Shown here piece by piece: positions 1 through 8,471 of a stretch of 9,171 nucleotides of DNA (positions are counted from its first letter, which is position 1; every line of letters begins with the position of its first letter). The DNA comes from Xanthomonas translucens pv. translucens DSM 18974 (GTDB lineage Bacteria > Pseudomonadota > Gammaproteobacteria > Xanthomonadales > Xanthomonadaceae), in contig NZ_CAPJ01000234.1 of assembly GCF_000331775.1 (NCBI RefSeq), forward strand, positions 1-9,171, written 5' to 3'. Below the pieces are notes generated by a model that saw only the letters and a list, made by a program, of their open reading frames with translations, ran no database searches and was not told where the DNA came from. A program made the position numbers and the translations under genes.

Positions 1-2
1 CC

Positions 3-1184
3 GCGCGGGGGCGTTCGCCGGCCTCCGGCGCTGCCCCGGTCAGGCGCGTGCGCACGGCGCCGCGTTCGGTCGCGGCAAACGCGACACCGTCATGTGGCCC
101 GCGCCTGCTGCAGATCGATGCGCACACCGCCGATCTGGCCAGTGCGCTTGCCCACGTGGACGACGCATCGGCCCAGTCGCCCGGACAGGATCCGCAAGGG
201 GAGCTGCGCTGCCGCGTGGTGCTTGAATGCATGCGCGCCTGCGCCGGCGAATCCTATACGGCCGATCTGGCGGCGGTCGCCGCTATCGGCGGGCTGCATC
301 TGGATGCGTCGATGTCCACGCCGCGGTTGAAACTGTGGGAGGGCGCGACGGACGAGACGATCGTCGTGGTGCTGGGCTTTTCCGGCACGCGCCCGGATGC
401 TGCGAACGATCTGTTGTGCGACATGAAGAGCCAGATCGCCCAGCCGCACGTCAACATGCTGGACGAGCGCCTGCCGACGTTGGGCAAGCTGGGAGTGGGC
501 TGGCAGGAATGGTGGCAGTCCGAAGCGCAGTTGCCGCGCAGCGACGGAGTCGTCATGAAGGACGTGCTGACACGCTACGCGGACCGCGCGCGCGGCAGCG
601 GCAAGGCACTGTCGGTGTCATTGACCGGGCATAGCCTGGGCGCGGCAGTGGCCACGGTCGCCGGCTTCGATATCGCGCACTTCCTGCGTGCGGCCGGGGT
701 CAGCGGCAAGGTCAGCGTATATGCCTTCAACCCGCCACGCCTGGGGCAAGCGGGCATCGAGACGCTCTATGTGGATACCCTGAAATCGGAGGACAGCGCA
801 TTGCGATTCTCGCTGCGCCAGTTCGTCCGCGAGCTGGATCCGATCCAGTCCACGCCGTTGTTCATGCATCACGCGCACTGGGAGCACGACAGCGACGCTG
901 ATGCCGATGCCGAGTGCGCCGGCAGCGCCAGCGGCGATCGCTTCGCGCAGTTCGTCACCGCGACCGACCAGCCGGCGAGCATGATCAATCTGGCGGACAA
1001 CCACGAATTGACGCTGTGGCGCCCGTATTTCCTGTCCACGATCGAACCGGCCGAGTTGCAGCGCATCTTCGCTCCCATGCAGGTGCCGCCAGCGCCATCC
1101 GCAGACGCGGGTGTTTCCCGCAGGGACTTCCTGACGCCGTTCCTGCCGCACCGTGAGCTGCCGATCGAGAACGGGCCGGAATGA
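3..1184 (+). CDS. Class-3 lipase-like serine hydrolase, 5'-partial (possible type III effector of the XopAP/RipAL kind)
   Basis: Probable alpha/beta-hydrolase of the lipase class 3 group, which hydrolyses acyl esters of lipids. Numbering from the GTG at 48, the nucleophile elbow GHSLG is at residues 194-198 (Ser196). The strand before it (SVSLT) and the downstream YAFNPPRLG at about 225-233 are typical of the family. Asp264 (ELDPIQ) and His319 (DNHELTLW) are well placed to complete the triad. No signal peptide or membrane segment is visible. The first ~100 residues are Ala/Ser/Pro-rich and look disordered. The frame has no stop back to the window edge and the GTG at 48 has no Shine-Dalgarno, so the true start is probably upstream. 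It ends 127 bp before the convergent regulator. In Xanthomonas, a class-3 lipase without a Sec signal suggests a XopAP/RipAL-like secreted effector, but I cannot confirm this; a cytoplasmic lipase is the alternative. Confidence 0.75.
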   Translation, partial: ARGRSPASGAAPVRRVRTAPRSVAANATPSCGPRLLQIDAHTADLASALAHVDDASAQSPGQDPQGELRCRVVLECMRACAGESYTADLAAVAAIGGLHLDASMSTPRLKLWEGATDETIVVVLGFSGTRPDAANDLLCDMKSQIAQPHVNMLDERLPTLGKLGVGWQEWWQSEAQLPRSDGVVMKDVLTRYADRARGSGKALSVSLTGHSLGAAVATVAGFDIAHFLRAAGVSGKVSVYAFNPPRLGQAGIETLYVDTLKSEDSALRFSLRQFVRELDPIQSTPLFMHHAHWEHDSDADADAECAGSASGDRFAQFVTATDQPASMINLADNHELTLWRPYFLSTIEPAELQRIFAPMQVPPAPSADAGVSRRDFLTPFLPHRELPIENGPE

Positions 1185-1311
1185 CGCTGTGGCCTGCCTA
1201 CCTGCTGTGTCGAGCAAAGCGCCCGATGCTGCCTGGCCGGCGATCGCAGCGAAGACGCGCGCCGCGATGGACACGCTTGCCAGGTTCGGCATCTGCCAGC
1301 GCTGGGTGAGC

Positions 1312-3252
1312 TCAGCGGATGCCGAGGCCGAGCCTGCGGTACAGCGTGCTGCGGCTGACCCCGAGCTGGCGCGCGGCGCCGGCGACGTTGCCGCCGCAGG
1401 CCTCCAGCGCCTGGCGCATCGCCGCCAGGGCGAGGCTGTCCAGGTCGGTTCGGGGAAGTGGCGCATTCGCCCGCATCGCATGCCGTTCGCCGTGCAATCC
1501 GCCCTGCCCTGGCCTCGCGCCGCCGCCGGCCGCGTGCAGGCCGCGCGCCGCGCCAGGCAGATAGGCCGGCAGCGCATCGGCATCCACCACGGCACCGGCG
1601 TCGCTCAGTGCCACCAAGGTGCGTAGGCAGGCCGCCAGCTGGCGCAGATTGCCGGGCCACGGATAGGCACTCAGCGTGGCCAGCGCCGCGTCGGTCAGGC
1701 GCCGGCCCTGCCCCACCCGCGCCCACAGTTCCTGCACCACGGCACGCCGATCCGGATGCACGCGCAGCGCCGGAATCTGCACGCCGTGCTGGGCGATGCG
1801 GTAATACAAGTCGGGGCGGAAACGGCATTCGGCCATCGCCTCGTCCAGGTCGCGATGGGTGGCGCAGATCAGCGCGAAATCCAGCTTCACCGGTTTGCCG
1901 CCGCCCAACGGCAGTAGCTCGCGTTCCTGCAAGACGCGCAGCAGGCGCGGCTGCAGCGCCAGCGGCATGTCGCCGATTTCGTCCAGGAACAGCACCCCGC
2001 CCTCGGCCTGGCGCAGCAGGCCGGGGCTGCCGTGCTTGCGCGCGCCGGTGAAGGCGCCGTCCTCATAGCCGAACAGTTCGGCCTCGATCAGGCCTTCCGG
2101 CAGCGCCGCGCAATTGACCGCGACGAACGGTTTGCCGGCGCGCGCGCTGCGCCGCTGCAGTTCGCGCGCGAACACTTCCTTGCCGGTACCGGTCTCGCCC
2201 TGCACCAGCACCGGCAACTGCGCGTCGAGTACACGCCGTGCGCGTTCCAGCGCCCGTTCCAGCGCGGCATCGAACAGCGGCGCATCGGCATGCGGCGGCG
2301 CGCGCGTGGCCGTGGACACGGTGATCGGCGGCAACGGCGAACGCCGCCGCGGCAACGCCTCGCCCGTGCTGTCCACGCGCCCGTGCAGTGCGCGACCCTG
2401 CAGGTCGAACACGCTGCCGTGCTGGCGCAACCGCGATAGCGGCTGTTCGAACAGGGCAGCGTAGGGCACGCGGCCGAGGTCGTGCCGCTGCAGCCCGAAC
2501 AGGCGCAGGCCGGCCTGGTTGGCGGCAACCAGCGTGCCGTTGCGGAACGCGAGCAGGCCTTCGTGCGCGGTGCCGAGCAGCGCCGGATCGTGGTGCACGC
2601 GCAGCAGTTCGCACTCGGCGATGGCGTTGTCGAAATAGCGGTGCTCGATGCTGGCCACCGCCCTGCGCGCCAGGCCTAGCGCGTGCATGTGCTGCACGCT
2701 GGCATCGCCGGAAATGTCCAGCACGCCGGCCAGCTGGCCGTAGGGATCGAAGATCGGCACTGCGGCGCAGCTGAGGATCTGGTGCGGCGGAAAATAGTGT
2801 TCGCCGCCGCGCACTTCCACCGAGCGGCTCTCGACGATGGCGGTGCCGATCGCGTTGGTGCCGACCTGGGTCTCGCTCCAGCACGCGCCCGGCATCAGCG
2901 CCACGCGCCCGGCCTTGTCCAGGAAGCCCGGGCTGCCTTCGGCGTCGAGGATCCAGCCGGCCGCGTCGGTCAGCAGCACGATGCGGCCGGTGGCGGCGGC
3001 ATCGCCGGCCAGGCCTTCCAGTTCGGCGCGGGCCAGCCGCCACAGGCGTTCGTGCGCCGCGCGCAATTCGCGCAGGCGCGGCGCGCTGACCGGCTCGATC
3101 GGCGGCGTACCCAGCGCCGGCAGACCCAGGCGCTGGCAGCGCTGCCACGACTGCAGGATGGTGTCCGGCACTTGGCCGACCGGGGCGCCGCCGCGCTCGA
3201 AGAAGATCCGGCGGGCGTGGCCGAGCTGGTGCTGCGTTTGCGGGTGCACCAT
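1312..3252 (-). CDS. AcoR-type sigma-54-dependent transcriptional activator (GAF / AAA+ / Fis-HTH)
   Basis: Bacterial enhancer-binding protein of 646 residues that activates sigma-54 RNA polymerase by ATP hydrolysis. Domain order: GAF-type sensor at about 75-205 (GTNAIGTA at 131-138, then GEHYF and GVLDISG, as in AcoR); a PAS-like stretch at about 215-270; central AAA+ domain at about 325-545 with Walker A GETGTGKE (352-359), sigma-54 contact loop GAFTGA (399-404), Walker B LFLDEIGD (421-428) and PWPGNLRQL (531-539); Fis-type HTH at about 610-645 ending SRSTLYRRLG. The frame stays open for about 100 residues upstream, but the ATG at 3252 is chosen because GGAG lies 5 nt before it and the family homology begins there. 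It diverges from an aldehyde dehydrogenase with a sigma-54 promoter, its likely target. No receiver domain is present, so it is a one-component sensor. The ligand is unknown; acetoin, an aldehyde or an alcohol is plausible. Confidence 0.93.
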   Translation of the reverse strand: MVHPQTQHQLGHARRIFFERGGAPVGQVPDTILQSWQRCQRLGLPALGTPPIEPVSAPRLRELRAAHERLWRLARAELEGLAGDAAATGRIVLLTDAAGWILDAEGSPGFLDKAGRVALMPGACWSETQVGTNAIGTAIVESRSVEVRGGEHYFPPHQILSCAAVPIFDPYGQLAGVLDISGDASVQHMHALGLARRAVASIEHRYFDNAIAECELLRVHHDPALLGTAHEGLLAFRNGTLVAANQAGLRLFGLQRHDLGRVPYAALFEQPLSRLRQHGSVFDLQGRALHGRVDSTGEALPRRRSPLPPITVSTATRAPPHADAPLFDAALERALERARRVLDAQLPVLVQGETGTGKEVFARELQRRSARAGKPFVAVNCAALPEGLIEAELFGYEDGAFTGARKHGSPGLLRQAEGGVLFLDEIGDMPLALQPRLLRVLQERELLPLGGGKPVKLDFALICATHRDLDEAMAECRFRPDLYYRIAQHGVQIPALRVHPDRRAVVQELWARVGQGRRLTDAALATLSAYPWPGNLRQLAACLRTLVALSDAGAVVDADALPAYLPGAARGLHAAGGGARPGQGGLHGERHAMRANAPLPRTDLDSLALAAMRQALEACGGNVAGAARQLGVSRSTLYRRLGLGIR

Positions 3253-3262
3253 GGCGGCTCCG

Positions 3263-3281
3263 CTGTCGCAGATTGCGACAG
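3263..3281. promoter_or_regulatory. Perfect 8-bp dyad, candidate activator binding site (UAS/operator)
   Basis: CTGTCGCA at 3263-3270 and TGCGACAG at 3274-3281 are exact reverse complements separated by GAT. The dyad starts 11 nt upstream of the regulator ATG. Its centre is about 150 bp upstream of the sigma-54 promoter of the divergent aldehyde dehydrogenase, a normal enhancer distance for this activator class. Fis-type HTH dimers bind such dyads. Binding by the neighbouring regulator, with activation on one side and autoregulation on the other, is inferred. Confidence 0.65.
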
Positions 3282-3310
3282 GTGTTGGGACGGGTGTTCC
3301 GATAAACACC
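3281..3310. repeat. GGTGTT direct/inverted repeats beside the dyad, possible second binding site
   Basis: GGTGTT occurs at 3281-3286 and again at 3293-3298, 12 bp apart (close to one helical turn). The second copy forms an inverted repeat with AACACC at 3305-3310 around a 6-bp spacer. This could be a secondary activator site next to the stronger dyad, or a hairpin in the regulator's leader. The arms are short, so support is modest. Confidence 0.35.
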
Positions 3311-3421
3311 ACATCCATCGCCGGCGCGCAATCGGCAGGCGTGACGCGCTGCAGCAAGAATGCAGCCTGCGCGCCCATTGGCCGCGGCGCACGGCCATGA
3401 CGCGGCGCAACAGCGAAAACC

Positions 3422-3437
3422 TGGCATCGCTCTTGCG
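3422..3437 (+). promoter_or_regulatory. Sigma-54 (-24/-12) promoter of the aldehyde dehydrogenase
   Basis: The sequence TGGCAT-CGCTC-TTGCG matches the RpoN consensus TGGCAC-N5-TTGCW. The invariant GG (3423-3424) and GC (3435-3436) are separated by exactly 10 bases. Transcription should start near 3448, leaving a leader of about 50 nt. It lies between a sigma-54 activator gene and the gene it should serve, which raises confidence well above a chance match. Confidence 0.85.
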
Positions 3438-3496
3438 TTGACTGCTTACTTGGATGGGCGTGTCCCATTTCTTTCCCACCGCCGCAGGAGACACCG

Positions 3497-5026
<1,530 letters not shown>

Positions 5027-5041
5027 GTCCGCCGCGGCCGT

Positions 5042-5068
5042 GGGGCCGCCGCGCTCAGCGGTGGCCCC
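5042..5068. terminator. GC-rich hairpin 15 nt after the aldehyde dehydrogenase stop
   Basis: GGGGCCGCCGC (5042-5052) pairs with GCGGTGGCCCC (5058-5068) around a GCTCA loop, an 11-bp stem with one mismatch. No T-run follows, so it is not a classic intrinsic terminator. It may attenuate read-through to the alcohol dehydrogenase or protect the upstream mRNA end. Confidence 0.45.
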
Positions 5069-5214
5069 GCGCGTCGCGCGTGCTCACGCCGGGCGTGGCG
5101 CTGTCGGCGCATGGTGACGCACGTCAGTGCCGTGCGCGCCTGTCGCCCCGGTCGCCGCCCGTGCGTCCAGCCCGACACGCGGCCGCGCCAGGGCATTGCA
5201 GGCGACGCCGCTTC

Positions 5215-5228
5215 CTGATTTGGATCAA
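5215..5228. promoter_or_regulatory. FNR/Anr-type box upstream of the alcohol dehydrogenase
   Basis: CTGAT-TTGG-ATCAA matches the FNR/Anr consensus TTGAT-N4-ATCAA at 9 of 10 defined positions. Its centre (5221.5) is 65 bp before the ATG; a class II FNR promoter would start about 41 bp downstream, near 5263, leaving a 24-nt leader. I see no strong -10 there. Oxygen-responsive control of alcohol dehydrogenases by Anr/FNR is known in related bacteria; here it is inferred from the site alone. Confidence 0.6.
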
Positions 5229-5231
5229 AGC

Positions 5232-5258
5232 GCACCATCGCCCAATCAGCGATGGTGC
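5232..5258. promoter_or_regulatory. Perfect 9-bp dyad in the adhP promoter/leader
   Basis: GCACCATCG (5232-5240) and CGATGGTGC (5250-5258) are exact reverse complements around a 9-nt spacer. The dyad lies just downstream of the FNR-type box and would overlap the core promoter, so it could be a repressor operator or, if transcribed, a leader hairpin 16 nt ahead of the AAGGAG ribosome-binding site. The binding protein is unknown. Confidence 0.5.
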
Positions 5259-5286
5259 TGTCATCCGTTCTCCCAAGGAGTGCTGC

Positions 5287-6315
5287 ATGAACAAGACAAT
5301 GAAAGCCGCCGTGGTCCGCGCGTTCGGCCAGCCGCTGACGATCGAGGAAGTGGAGGTGCCGCGGCCGCAGGCCGGCGACATCCTGGTCAAGATCGAAGCC
5401 TGTGGCGTGTGCCACACCGATTTGCATGCGGCCGAGGGCGACTGGCCGGTAAAGCCGAATCCGCCGTTCATTCCCGGCCACGAGGGCGTGGGCCATGTGG
5501 TCGCGGTCGGCGCTGGCGTGAATCATGTCAAGGAAGGCGACCGGGTCGGCATTCCGTGGCTGTATTCGGCCTGCGGGCACTGCGAGCACTGCCTGGGCGG
5601 CTGGGAGACGCTGTGCGAGGCGCAGCAGAACTCCGGTTACTCGGTCAACGGCGGTTTCGCCGAGTACGCGCTGGCCAACGCCAACTACATCGGCCATCTG
5701 CCGAAGAACATCGGCTTCGTCGAGATCGCGCCGATCCTGTGCGCCGGCGTCACCGTGTACAAGGGCCTGAAGGTCACCGACACCAAGCCCGGCAACTGGG
5801 TGGTGATCTCCGGCATCGGCGGGCTCGGCCACATGGCGGTGCAGTACGCCAAGGCGATGGGCCTGAACGTGGCCGCGGTGGACGTGGACGACGCCAAGCT
5901 GGCGCTGGCCCGGCGCCTGGGCGCCACGGTGACGGTGAATGCGCTGATCACCGACCCGGTGGCCTATCTGAAGAAGGAGATCGGCGGCGCGCACGGCGCG
6001 CTGGTCACCGCGGTGTCGCCGAAGGCGTTCGAGCAGGCGATCGGCATGGTCCGCCGCGGCGGCACGGTGTCGCTCAATGGGCTGCCGCCGGGCCATTTTC
6101 CGCTGGACATCTTCGGTATGGTGCTCAACGGCGTGACCGTGCGCGGCTCCATCGTCGGCACCCGCCTGGATCTGCAGGAGTCGCTGGACTTCGCCGAGCA
6201 GGGCTGGGTCGCCGCGACCGTGGCCACCGCCAGGCTGGAGAACATCAACGCCGTGTTCGCTCGCATGCGCGCCGGCCAGATCGAAGGCCGCATCGTGCTG
6301 GACATGGCCGCCTGA
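5287..6315 (+). CDS. adhP: Zinc-dependent alcohol dehydrogenase, AdhP type
   Basis: Medium-chain NAD-dependent alcohol dehydrogenase, 342 residues, interconverting primary alcohols such as ethanol with aldehydes in the cytoplasm. Catalytic zinc ligands are visible: Cys42 (GVCHTD), His65 (PGHEG) and Cys152 (LCAGVT). Structural zinc ligands are Cys96, Cys99, Cys102 and Cys110. The Rossmann fold starts at [14 protein letters not shown] (176-189), and the acidic VDVDD (198-202) after the second strand predicts NAD(H) over NADP(H). It resembles E. coli AdhP throughout, including GYSVNGG and the VTAV...AF region. The ATG has AAGGAG 6 nt upstream; the frame is open further 5' but that part lies inside the aldehyde dehydrogenase. 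It follows that gene by 260 bp and overlaps the DUF779 gene by one base. An FNR-type box and a dyad precede it. Confidence 0.94.
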   Translation: MNKTMKAAVVRAFGQPLTIEEVEVPRPQAGDILVKIEACGVCHTDLHAAEGDWPVKPNPPFIPGHEGVGHVVAVGAGVNHVKEGDRVGIPWLYSACGHCEHCLGGWETLCEAQQNSGYSVNGGFAEYALANANYIGHLPKNIGFVEIAPILCAGVTVYKGLKVTDTKPGNWVVISGIGGLGHMAVQYAKAMGLNVAAVDVDDAKLALARRLGATVTVNALITDPVAYLKKEIGGAHGALVTAVSPKAFEQAIGMVRRGGTVSLNGLPPGHFPLDIFGMVLNGVTVRGSIVGTRLDLQESLDFAEQGWVAATVATARLENINAVFARMRAGQIEGRIVLDMAA

Positions 6316-6710
6316 TGGACGCCGCCGCGCCCGCCGCCGGCGTGCCGCTGCAGGTGCTGGCGACAGTGCCGGCGCTGCAGCTGATCGACACGCTGCGCGC
6401 GCGGCACGGGGCGCTGCTGTTCCACCAGTCCGGCGGCTGTTGCGACGGGTCCTCGCCGATGTGCTATCCGCAGGACGACTTCATCGTCGGCGATCGCGAC
6501 GTGCAACTGGGCGAGATCGGCGGCGCGCCGTTCTACATCAGCGCGCCGCAGTTCGACTACTGGAAGCACACGCAACTGATCATCGACGTGGTGCCTGGCC
6601 GCGGCGGCATGTTCTCGCTGGAGAACGGCGAGGGCGTGCGTTTCCTGGTGCGCTCGCGGCTGTTCGGCGACGCTGAGTACGCAGCGTTGCAGGCGGCGGG
6701 GAAGGTGTAG
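6315..6710 (+). CDS. DUF779 family protein, translationally coupled to adhP
   Basis: A 131-residue soluble protein recognised as DUF779, a family without an established function that is commonly found next to aldehyde or alcohol dehydrogenase genes. Signature stretches are HQSGGCCDGSSPMCYP (37-52), a central QFDYWKHTQLIIDVVPGRGG (79-98) and MFSLENGEGVRFLVRSRLF (99-117). Cys42, Cys43, Cys50, His37 and His85 could form a metal or redox site; this is an inference from composition. The start codon shares its A with the adhP stop (TGATG), which implies coupled translation. The first ~15 residues are Ala/Pro-rich. A role supporting the dehydrogenases (activation, cofactor or metal handling, aldehyde protection) is possible but undemonstrated. 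Confidence 0.9.
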   Translation: MDAAAPAAGVPLQVLATVPALQLIDTLRARHGALLFHQSGGCCDGSSPMCYPQDDFIVGDRDVQLGEIGGAPFYISAPQFDYWKHTQLIIDVVPGRGGMFSLENGEGVRFLVRSRLFGDAEYAALQAAGKV

Positions 6711-6726
6711 CGGAACGCACCCCTCT

Positions 6727-6797
6727 TGTAGGAGCGGCTTCAGCCGCGACAGGCTCGTTGATTCATGCAGCCTGTCGCGGCTGAAGCCGCTCCTACA
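6727..6797. repeat. Perfect 29-bp inverted repeat, Xanthomonadaceae intergenic element / bidirectional terminator
   Basis: The arm starting TGTAGGAGCGGCTTCAGCCG (6727-6755) is exactly reverse-complemented at 6769-6797, leaving a 13-nt loop. Each arm also contains the internal short palindrome CGGCTtcAGCCG. Repeats beginning TGTAGGAGCGGCTTCAGCCG are, to my knowledge, scattered through intergenic regions of Xanthomonas and relatives. It lies between the 3' ends of two convergent genes, so as RNA from either strand it would fold into a very strong hairpin and probably end or protect both transcripts. No T-run follows on either side. Confidence 0.85.
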
Positions 6798-6818
6798 GGG
6801 TGCCGATGGCCGACAGGC

Positions 6819-7208
<390 letters not shown>

Positions 7209-7281
7209 TCACCAACGCCTAACGGCACCGGCGCTACTGCTGCCCATCCCCATGCCGCCGATGCCGCCCGGAGCTTCCGCC

Positions 7282-7488
7282 ATGTGCCCCAGCGCCCGCC
7301 CCGATCCGCTGTTGTTCAATGCCCACCTGGATCCGTTGCCGGCCATGCCGCCGCAAGGTCCCGGCGACGCTCCAGGTCCGCATCCGTACGACGCACTGAA
7401 CTGGCGTCAGGCGCGGTCGGTGATCGAGGATGCGTGGCAGGCGCTGGATCATCTGCCGGCGCCGGCGCTGCGCGTGGAGGCGCACTGA
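7282..7488 (+). CDS. Small unknown protein overlapping the ku start
   Basis: A 68-residue frame whose TGA shares its A with the ku ATG (TGATG), suggesting translational coupling. The chosen ATG has GGAG (7270-7273) 8 nt upstream; in-frame ATGs at 7192, 7252 and 7261 are alternatives with weaker or no visible ribosome-binding sites. The N-terminal half is Pro-rich (CPSARPDPLLFNAHLDP, then PPQGPGDAPGPHP); the C-terminal half has a likely amphipathic helix NWRQARSVIEDAWQALDHL (40-58). No family is recognised. It could be an NHEJ accessory or simply a leader peptide controlling ku. Whether it is translated is uncertain. Confidence 0.5.
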   Translation: MCPSARPDPLLFNAHLDPLPAMPPQGPGDAPGPHPYDALNWRQARSVIEDAWQALDHLPAPALRVEAH

Positions 7489-8465
7489 TGGCGCGCCCGA
7501 TCTGGACCGGCACCCTGTCCTTCGGCCTGCTCAACGTGCCGGTGGCGCTGATGTCCGGCGAGCGCCGCGTCGATCTGCATTTCCGCATGCTCGATGCGCG
7601 CGACAAGCGTCCGATCCGCTTCGAGCGGGTCAACGCCGATACCGGCGAAGAAGTGCCGTGGAAGGACATCGTCAAGGCCTTCGAGTACAGCAAGGGCAAC
7701 TACGTGGTGGTCGGGCAGCAGGACATCGCCTCGGCCGCGCCGGAAAGCCACGAGACGGTGGAAGTCGAGGCGTTCGTGGACGCCGCCGACATCGACCTGC
7801 GCTACTTCGAGAAACCCTACGTGCTGGTGCCGGGCAAGAAGGCGGAGAAGGGCTACGTGCTGCTGCGCGAGACGCTGCGCGCCACCGGCAAGGTCGGCAT
7901 CGCGCGGGTGGTGATCCGCACCCGCGAATACCTGTCGGCGGTGCTGCCGCAGGAAGACGCGCTGGTTCTGATCCTGCTGCGCTATCCGCAGGAGCTGGTC
8001 GCGCTGGACGACTACAGGCTGCCCAGCGGCAAGGCCGCCGACTACCGGATCAGCGCCAGGGAGACCGAGATGGCCGCACAGCTGATCGACTCGATGTCGG
8101 GCAAGTGGGATCCGGCGTCCTATCACGACGAATTCCGCGAGCGCCTGCAGGCAGTGATCCAGAAACGGATCGAGGCGCAGGAGGGCACCGCCCAGGTGGA
8201 GGATGACGCCGCCACGCCGCAGCGCGAGGATGCCGCCACCAACGTGGTCGATTTCATGTCGCTGCTGCAGAAGAGCCTGGACGCCAAGCGCCGCACCCCG
8301 GCGAAGCAGGCGGAGGCGTCGGTACCGGTGCGCAAGACCGCGAAGAAGCCGGCCAGGAAAGCGGCGAAGAAGGCGGCCAAACCCGCCGCGAAATCCGCAG
8401 CCAAGGCCAAGCCGGCGAAAAAAACCACTGCAAGCAAGATGCCGGCGCGGCGCAAGGCAGGGTAG
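7488..8465 (+). CDS. ku: Bacterial Ku, DNA end-binding protein of NHEJ
   Basis: Homodimeric ring protein that threads onto broken DNA ends and recruits LigD for non-homologous end joining. The 325-residue product opens with MARPIWTGTLSFGLLNVPV, typical of bacterial Ku. The core domain runs to about residue 260 and includes FERVN..TGEEVPW (45-57), YFEKPYVLVP (106-115), KGYVLLRETL (121-130) and the RETEMAAQLI helix (191-200). A minimal C-terminal LigD-contact region follows (VVDFMSLLQKSL, 253-264). Residues 265-325 form a Lys/Ala/Pro-rich tail with KKPARKAAKKAAK-like repeats, as in extended bacterial Ku proteins, where it aids DNA binding. The start overlaps the preceding small frame; ligD begins 6 nt after the stop. 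Confidence 0.97.
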   Translation: MARPIWTGTLSFGLLNVPVALMSGERRVDLHFRMLDARDKRPIRFERVNADTGEEVPWKDIVKAFEYSKGNYVVVGQQDIASAAPESHETVEVEAFVDAADIDLRYFEKPYVLVPGKKAEKGYVLLRETLRATGKVGIARVVIRTREYLSAVLPQEDALVLILLRYPQELVALDDYRLPSGKAADYRISARETEMAAQLIDSMSGKWDPASYHDEFRERLQAVIQKRIEAQEGTAQVEDDAATPQREDAATNVVDFMSLLQKSLDAKRRTPAKQAEASVPVRKTAKKPARKAAKKAAKPAAKSAAKAKPAKKTTASKMPARRKAG

Positions 8466-8471
8466 GGTGCG

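Noticed and set aside
1185..1311. Gap between the lipase-like gene and the convergent regulator, checked for a terminator or small gene
   Set aside because: Only weak short inverted repeats (such as GCTG...CAGC near 1301-1316) and no frame with a ribosome-binding site.
5186..5200. Possible second sigma-54 promoter before adhP (ATTGCA at 5195-5200)
   Set aside because: The -12-like TTGCA is good, but the bases 12 bp upstream of its GC are CG (5186-5187), not the required GG.
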